Shown here: positions 5,531 through 8,441 of the stretch, one piece after another | Numbering within the stretch: position 1 is the stretch's first letter | How the letters are laid out: each line of letters opens with the position of its first letter | Source: Bacillota bacterium | Lineage (GTDB): Bacteria > Bacillota > Clostridia > Lachnospirales > Lachnospiraceae | Reading direction: 5' to 3' | Length of the DNA stretch: 8,441 bases | NCBI GenBank assembly: GCA_023398855.1 | Contig: JAEWRS010000561.1 | Location: 1-8,441, forward strand | The notes under the pieces: model-generated | Told to the model about the DNA's origin: nothing | The model's database searches: none | Seen by the model: the letters and a program-made list of their open reading frames with translations, nothing else | Program-made: the position numbers and the translations under genes

Positions 5531-6223
5531 TTAGTTTAAAACACGGACAAATTTCACAGGTTGCCGATACATGACGTTTGTTACGATAATTCCGGTCTTT
5601 TCTGTAGAAGCGTGCACCACCCGGCCATCTCCCATATACAGCGCCACATGGTTGATTGAACCATTCTTTCCGTAGAATACCAGATCCCCTGCCCGGGCCT
5701 CCTCGTAGCTCACACTGCGGCCCTCCCTTGACTGGGACTTGGAGCTGTGGCTTAAATTGACACTGGCCGCATTTCCTAGTACATATCTGGTAAAACCGGA
5801 GCAATCTACTCCTGTTTTGGGATTGACTCCTCCGTAGACATAGCGGCCACCCACAAACTGAAGGGCATAATCCACGATCTGCTGACGCTGCAGTGCGGAC
5901 TTGTCCACCTTTTCCTGGTTCTTTTCAATCAGCGTCGCTGAACTGCTTTGTATGTATCCATCTCCTGATATAGTCTTTATTTTTATCCAGCCGTCCTTGG
6001 GAGATTCCACCACTTCATAACTCTGTCCCTCCCCGGCCTGGGAAAATGCTGTTGCTGCGGTATTTGCAGTCTCCCTGACAGATACAGGCATGTCCATTTT
6101 CGCATAAAGTGTTGTGCTGGTTTCAACAGCGATCTCCGCTGCTTTCGCCTCTGCAGGGGAAACCCAGCTAAAACTGGCTAAAAGCCCTAAAAGCCCCATT
6201 GCCTTCCACATTTTATTATTCAT
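5531..6223 (-). CDS. Secreted SH3b-NlpC/P60 peptidoglycan endopeptidase (paralogue B)
   Basis: Exported wall peptidase of 230 residues. The signal peptide covers about 1-28 (MNNKMWKAMGLLGLLASF, cut likely after AEAKA). An SH3-like domain spans about 35-100, with the typical VRE run at 49-51, DGWIKIK at 77-83 and GYI at 89-91. A charged linker (about 98-113) leads to the NlpC/P60 domain. Catalytic residues are Cys141 (VDCSGFT), His192 (NHVALY) and His204 (VVHAST). ATG at 6223 follows AGGAG at spacing 7. It lies directly upstream of paralogue A, same orientation. The C-terminal domains are very alike while the SH3 regions have diverged, consistent with an old tandem duplication. I see no clear terminator in the 132 bp before gene A, so some read-through into A is possible. 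Confidence 0.93.
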   Translation of the reverse strand: MNNKMWKAMGLLGLLASFSWVSPAEAKAAEIAVETSTTLYAKMDMPVSVRETANTAATAFSQAGEGQSYEVVESPKDGWIKIKTISGDGYIQSSSATLIEKNQEKVDKSALQRQQIVDYALQFVGGRYVYGGVNPKTGVDCSGFTRYVLGNAASVNLSHSSKSQSREGRSVSYEEARAGDLVFYGKNGSINHVALYMGDGRVVHASTEKTGIIVTNVMYRQPVKFVRVLN

Positions 6224-6279
6224 ATCAAATCTCCTGTTTATTACTTTTTTCTGTCAATCCTGAAAGACTTATTCAAATT

Positions 6280-6296
6280 GTTACGTAAATGTTACA
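6280..6296 (-). promoter_or_regulatory. Leader element of gene B, WalR-box-like direct repeat
   Basis: Minus strand TGTAAC (6296-6291), ATTTA, CGTAAC (6285-6280). This is 11 of 12 matches to the Bacillus WalR consensus TGTWAH-N5-TGTWAH. It starts at about +1 of the predicted transcript, a position that would suit repression rather than activation. Regulator identity is inferred only. Confidence 0.45.
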
Positions 6297-6302
6297 TTTC
6301 GA

Positions 6303-6331
6303 ATTATATACTCATTCGTAGTATTTGTCAA
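6303..6331 (-). promoter_or_regulatory. Consensus sigma-A promoter of NlpC/P60 gene B
   Basis: Minus strand TTGACA (6331-6326), 17 bases, TATAAT (6308-6303): a perfect 12 of 12 match at ideal spacing. Predicted start near 6296, about 73 nt before the ATG. Confidence 0.9.
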
Positions 6332-6333
6332 GC

Positions 6334-6374
6334 AAAAACGACATTTACAACGCTTTTCGCGCTATAAATGCCGT
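6334..6374 (-). terminator. Rho-independent terminator of the HAAS/DUF1700 gene
   Basis: Minus-strand RNA: ACGGCATTTATAGCGC pairs with GCGTTGTAAATGTCGT around a GAAAA loop, using several G-U pairs, followed by TTTTT (6338-6334). On the plus strand those G-U pairs become C/A mismatches, so the fold is strand-specific. It ends two bases before the -35 box of gene B. Confidence 0.75.
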
Positions 6375-6420
6375 CACACTTTTGTAATATTTTATTTGAA
6401 TATATTAAATATATATAACT

Positions 6421-6894
6421 TTATCGTTTCGTTCCTCTTACGATCCAGACAATGAGAAATACCAGAAGCAAAGGACCCATAATAGGCATCAGAAGGCTGA
6501 AAATCCCAGTAATAATGCCGGCGAGCAAAAAGAAAAACAAGATAACCACCAACACTCCCAACAGCTTCCAGTACCATTTATTTAAGTCCGTGTAATGCAT
6601 ACGGCGGCCTGAATTACCTGGATCCTCATACACATCCTGATCTGCGCCGGAATAGGATTCATAGTAAGTTCTGCCTGATCCGCTTTCCTTTGCATTCTCA
6701 CTGGCTTCTAAAATTGTCCTGGCAATCAGCCTTGGATCGCCGCTCGATGCTATTACCGCCTCTTCTGTAGAACCATTCCTCACTTCCGTGGTGATGTATT
6801 CTTCATAATACCTGATATTTTCTTCAATCACGCTCCCAGTAACTTCACCTGTTAAAGCCTCCTTCAAGCGCTGTAAAAACTCCTGTCTGCTCAT
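6421..6894 (-). CDS. HAAS/DUF1700 domain membrane protein
   Basis: Membrane protein of 157 residues. Residues 1-63 (MSRQEFLQRLKEAL, then ENIRYYEEYI and a GDPRLIARTIL end) form the HAAS/DUF1700 domain, a helical cytoplasmic domain usually found with PadR-type regulators and thought to act in signalling. A polar, Ser/Gly/Tyr-rich linker covers about 65-108. Two hydrophobic segments follow, about 111-133 and 138-152, ending in a basic VRGTKR tail. ATG at 6894 is chosen because AAGGAGG lies 5 bases upstream. An in-frame TTG at 6909 would place the start on that ribosome site itself. No PadR gene is visible; the upstream gene is fbp and the downstream genes are wall hydrolases. It has its own promoter and a terminator. 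Function unknown beyond the domain. Confidence 0.82.
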   Translation of the reverse strand: MSRQEFLQRLKEALTGEVTGSVIEENIRYYEEYITTEVRNGSTEEAVIASSGDPRLIARTILEASENAKESGSGRTYYESYSGADQDVYEDPGNSGRRMHYTDLNKWYWKLLGVLVVILFFFLLAGIITGIFSLLMPIMGPLLLVFLIVWIVRGTKR

Positions 6895-6899
6895 CTGAG

Positions 6900-6906
6900 C
6901 CTCCTT
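6900..6906 (-). promoter_or_regulatory. Ribosome binding site fixing the HAAS gene start
   Basis: AAGGAGG, five bases before ATG 6894-6892. It sets the start at 6894 rather than at the in-frame TTG at 6909, which overlaps this site. Confidence 0.85.
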
Positions 6907-6929
6907 CAATTAAGTAAATAGCTTTGGTT

Positions 6930-6958
6930 ATTGTATCATCCGACAGGGATTTCGTAAA
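6930..6958 (-). promoter_or_regulatory. Extended -10 sigma-A promoter of the HAAS gene
   Basis: Minus strand TTTACG (6958-6953), 17 bases, TACAAT (6935-6930) preceded by TGA, an extended -10 motif. Predicted start near 6923, about 29 nt before the ATG. Confidence 0.65.
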
Positions 6959-7039
6959 GAAACCTTCTCTGAATTAATTCTTAAAATTTCATTATATCTC
7001 CTAGCAGAAATCATTTTTTCCTTTTGGTAATATAGCTGA

Positions 7040-8441
7040 CTACTCCACTTTCTCCTTGATCACACCATCCCGGTATGCTGCCACCAGCTCCATTAAATCC
7101 GTGATCCGCTCAGCCAGCTCCATTCCCTTATCCGTATCAGCCACCATGACCCGGTTCTTCTTATTCTCAACAACAGAAACCTTTGGCGTGCTTTCTTTAT
7201 TAGGATCAAAGGGCTTGTGCTCCGCAAGCGCCAGGTGGTTAGAATTATAAATCAATGTATAACCTGCAATTCCTGTCTTGGACTGGTAAGCCTTTGACAA
7301 GCCTCCATCAATAAGGAACAGTTTACCGCCTGCCTTTACCGGAGATTCTCCCTCTTTTATTTTCACAGGAACATGGCCGTTAATAATATGGGAGCCATTT
7401 GGAAGCAGACCAAATTCTTCCAGTATTTTATCACAATACTCTTCTTTTACGCTGAGCCTGTAATAGGGATTCATGGATTCCTTATGCGCGGCCTTGTCTC
7501 CGATAAAATAATGTTCAAAAGTGGTCATTTTTCCCTTGCCGTATACCGGGGATTTGACACCACACCATAAATACCACATAAAATCCCTTGCATCTCCGCT
7601 TTCCAGGGAGCCCTCTGGCATAAAATATGCATTTTGAACCTTCCGGTCCACATAATCCATGAGAGCCTTTCCTGTATAAGCCTGGGAACCCACCCGGATT
7701 TCCTCAAAGGTGCCATCCTCTTTCATTGGAATACAGCCATGATATAACAGGTTTGAGTTATAGCATTTATACATGCTTCCATGAGAATACAGAAAACGGA
7801 TATGCTTGTGAAGACGCTCGTTATGCATAAAGGAAAGCTGCAGCGTGTGCAGGAGTTCCTCTTCCTCTTTATTGAGCTTTAACGGCTCCTTAAAGTCAAC
7901 CGTTGGGAAAAACATATCCAGCATTGGGTATTCCTTGCCCTCCACATTTACCACACCTCTGTCAAAATCAATTGCTTCGAACAAAATCCGGTCACTCATC
8001 TCGTATTCCGGATGGCGTTTTATGATCTGCCCCTCTACTTTAAACTGAATGACAGCAATGGCTTTGTGCATTTTGGCTGCCAGTCCCGGATCAACCGCAT
8101 CGTATATGTTTTGATCAAGGATCAGGGGAGTAAACTGCTCGCAGGGATCATCCCGATAAACCCTGGCCGCAAACATGGACAATGGGCGCAGATTAATACC
8201 ATATCCGTCTTCCAGCACATCAAAGCTGTTGTAGCTGATGGCGATCCTCAGTACATTGCAGATACATGCCAGATTCCCGGTGGCAGCTCCCATCCAGGAA
8301 ATGTCATGATTTCCCCACTGTATATCCACATCATGGAACCGCAGCAGCTCATCCATAATGATATCTGCCCTTGGACCCCGGTCAAATATGTCTCCTATTA
8401 TGTGCAGGCTGTCAATGGTCAGATTCTGGATCAGCTCACAC
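7040..8441 (-). CDS. fbp: Class 3 fructose-1,6-bisphosphatase, N-terminus beyond window
   Basis: Gluconeogenic enzyme converting fructose-1,6-bisphosphate to fructose-6-phosphate, of the large Firmicute type (Bacillus Fbp, about 670 residues, Mn-dependent, unrelated to the E. coli class 1 enzyme). The frame is open to the window edge, giving 466 visible residues; roughly 200 N-terminal residues are missing. The metallophosphatase motifs GDIFDRG (visible residues 16-22) and WGNHD (42-46) lie near the edge, so the ATG at 8356 is internal and not the start. Towards the C-terminus are NGHVPVK and IDGGLSKAYQ, typical of this family. The next gene starts 145 bp after the stop and has its own promoter. 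No clear hairpin terminator is seen in that gap, which is otherwise AT-rich. Confidence 0.95.
   Translation of the reverse strand, partial: CELIQNLTIDSLHIIGDIFDRGPRADIIMDELLRFHDVDIQWGNHDISWMGAATGNLACICNVLRIAISYNSFDVLEDGYGINLRPLSMFAARVYRDDPCEQFTPLILDQNIYDAVDPGLAAKMHKAIAVIQFKVEGQIIKRHPEYEMSDRILFEAIDFDRGVVNVEGKEYPMLDMFFPTVDFKEPLKLNKEEEELLHTLQLSFMHNERLHKHIRFLYSHGSMYKCYNSNLLYHGCIPMKEDGTFEEIRVGSQAYTGKALMDYVDRKVQNAYFMPEGSLESGDARDFMWYLWCGVKSPVYGKGKMTTFEHYFIGDKAAHKESMNPYYRLSVKEEYCDKILEEFGLLPNGSHIINGHVPVKIKEGESPVKAGGKLFLIDGGLSKAYQSKTGIAGYTLIYNSNHLALAEHKPFDPNKESTPKVSVVENKKNRVMVADTDKGMELAERITDLMELVAAYRDGVIKEKVE

Noticed and set aside
5493..5804. Minus-strand open frame of 103 codons overlapping NlpC/P60 gene B
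   Set aside because: Different frame over the catalytic domain of gene B, no ribosome site, no family features.
6252..6257. A second TTGACA on the minus strand in the leader of gene B
   Set aside because: No -10 box at 16-18 bases; the consensus promoter at 6303-6331 already explains transcription.
6895..6909. HAAS gene starting at TTG 6909
   Set aside because: The extra codons consist of the Shine-Dalgarno AAGGAGG itself.
6974..7010. Minus-strand TATAAT and AGGAG upstream of a 3-codon frame (MKF)
   Set aside because: No -35 at proper spacing and the frame is too short to be meaningful; the extended -10 promoter at 6930-6958 is better placed.

Overview
The window reads as chromosomal DNA from a spore-forming, low-to-mid-GC Firmicute, most likely a Lachnospiraceae/Clostridium-type anaerobe. 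The basis is the class 3 fructose-bisphosphatase, a HAAS/DUF1700 membrane protein, a clostridial papain-plus-lectin-like surface protease, SH3b-NlpC/P60 wall hydrolases, strong AGGAGG ribosome sites and clear sigma-A promoters. The species is an inference. Every protein gene lies on the minus strand, so transcription runs from high to low coordinates. The only plus-strand transcription unit I can support is a small RNA.

In transcription order: (1) 8441-7040, the C-terminal two thirds of class 3 fructose-1,6-bisphosphatase, cut by the window edge. (2) 6894-6421, a HAAS/DUF1700 membrane protein with its own promoter and a terminator. (3) 6223-5531 and 5398-4667, two paralogous secreted SH3b-NlpC/P60 peptidases. 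Each has a near-consensus sigma-A promoter and a similar GTTACG-centred leader element. (4) 4666-4356, a compact intergenic region. It holds a terminator for the second peptidase, a convergent plus-strand small-RNA gene of about 90 nt (promoter, 5' hairpin, C-rich loops, terminator), and the promoter region of the next gene, including a sigma-G-like element. (5) 4355-4086, an 89-residue disordered Asn/Ser-rich protein with six 8-residue repeats, closed by a strong terminator. (6) 3933-3625, a single-domain rhodanese. (7) 3552-1, a tight four-gene operon behind a good sigma-A promoter: yfcE-type phosphodiesterase, THUMP-domain RNA methyltransferase, secreted C1A protease with lectin-like domain, and rdgB (cut by the window start).

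The operon is bound by 1-bp spacing, an 11-bp overlap and a 23-bp gap, with two non-ATG starts (GTG and TTG) whose Shine-Dalgarno sites lie in the preceding gene. It mixes RNA modification and nucleotide-pool cleaning with an exported protease. The most interesting unexplained item is the plus-strand small RNA at about 4489-4580. Next come the repeat protein with its sporulation-type promoter, the shared leader element of the two wall hydrolases, and an apparent His/Tyr swap in the metal-binding GHTH motif of the YfcE homologue.
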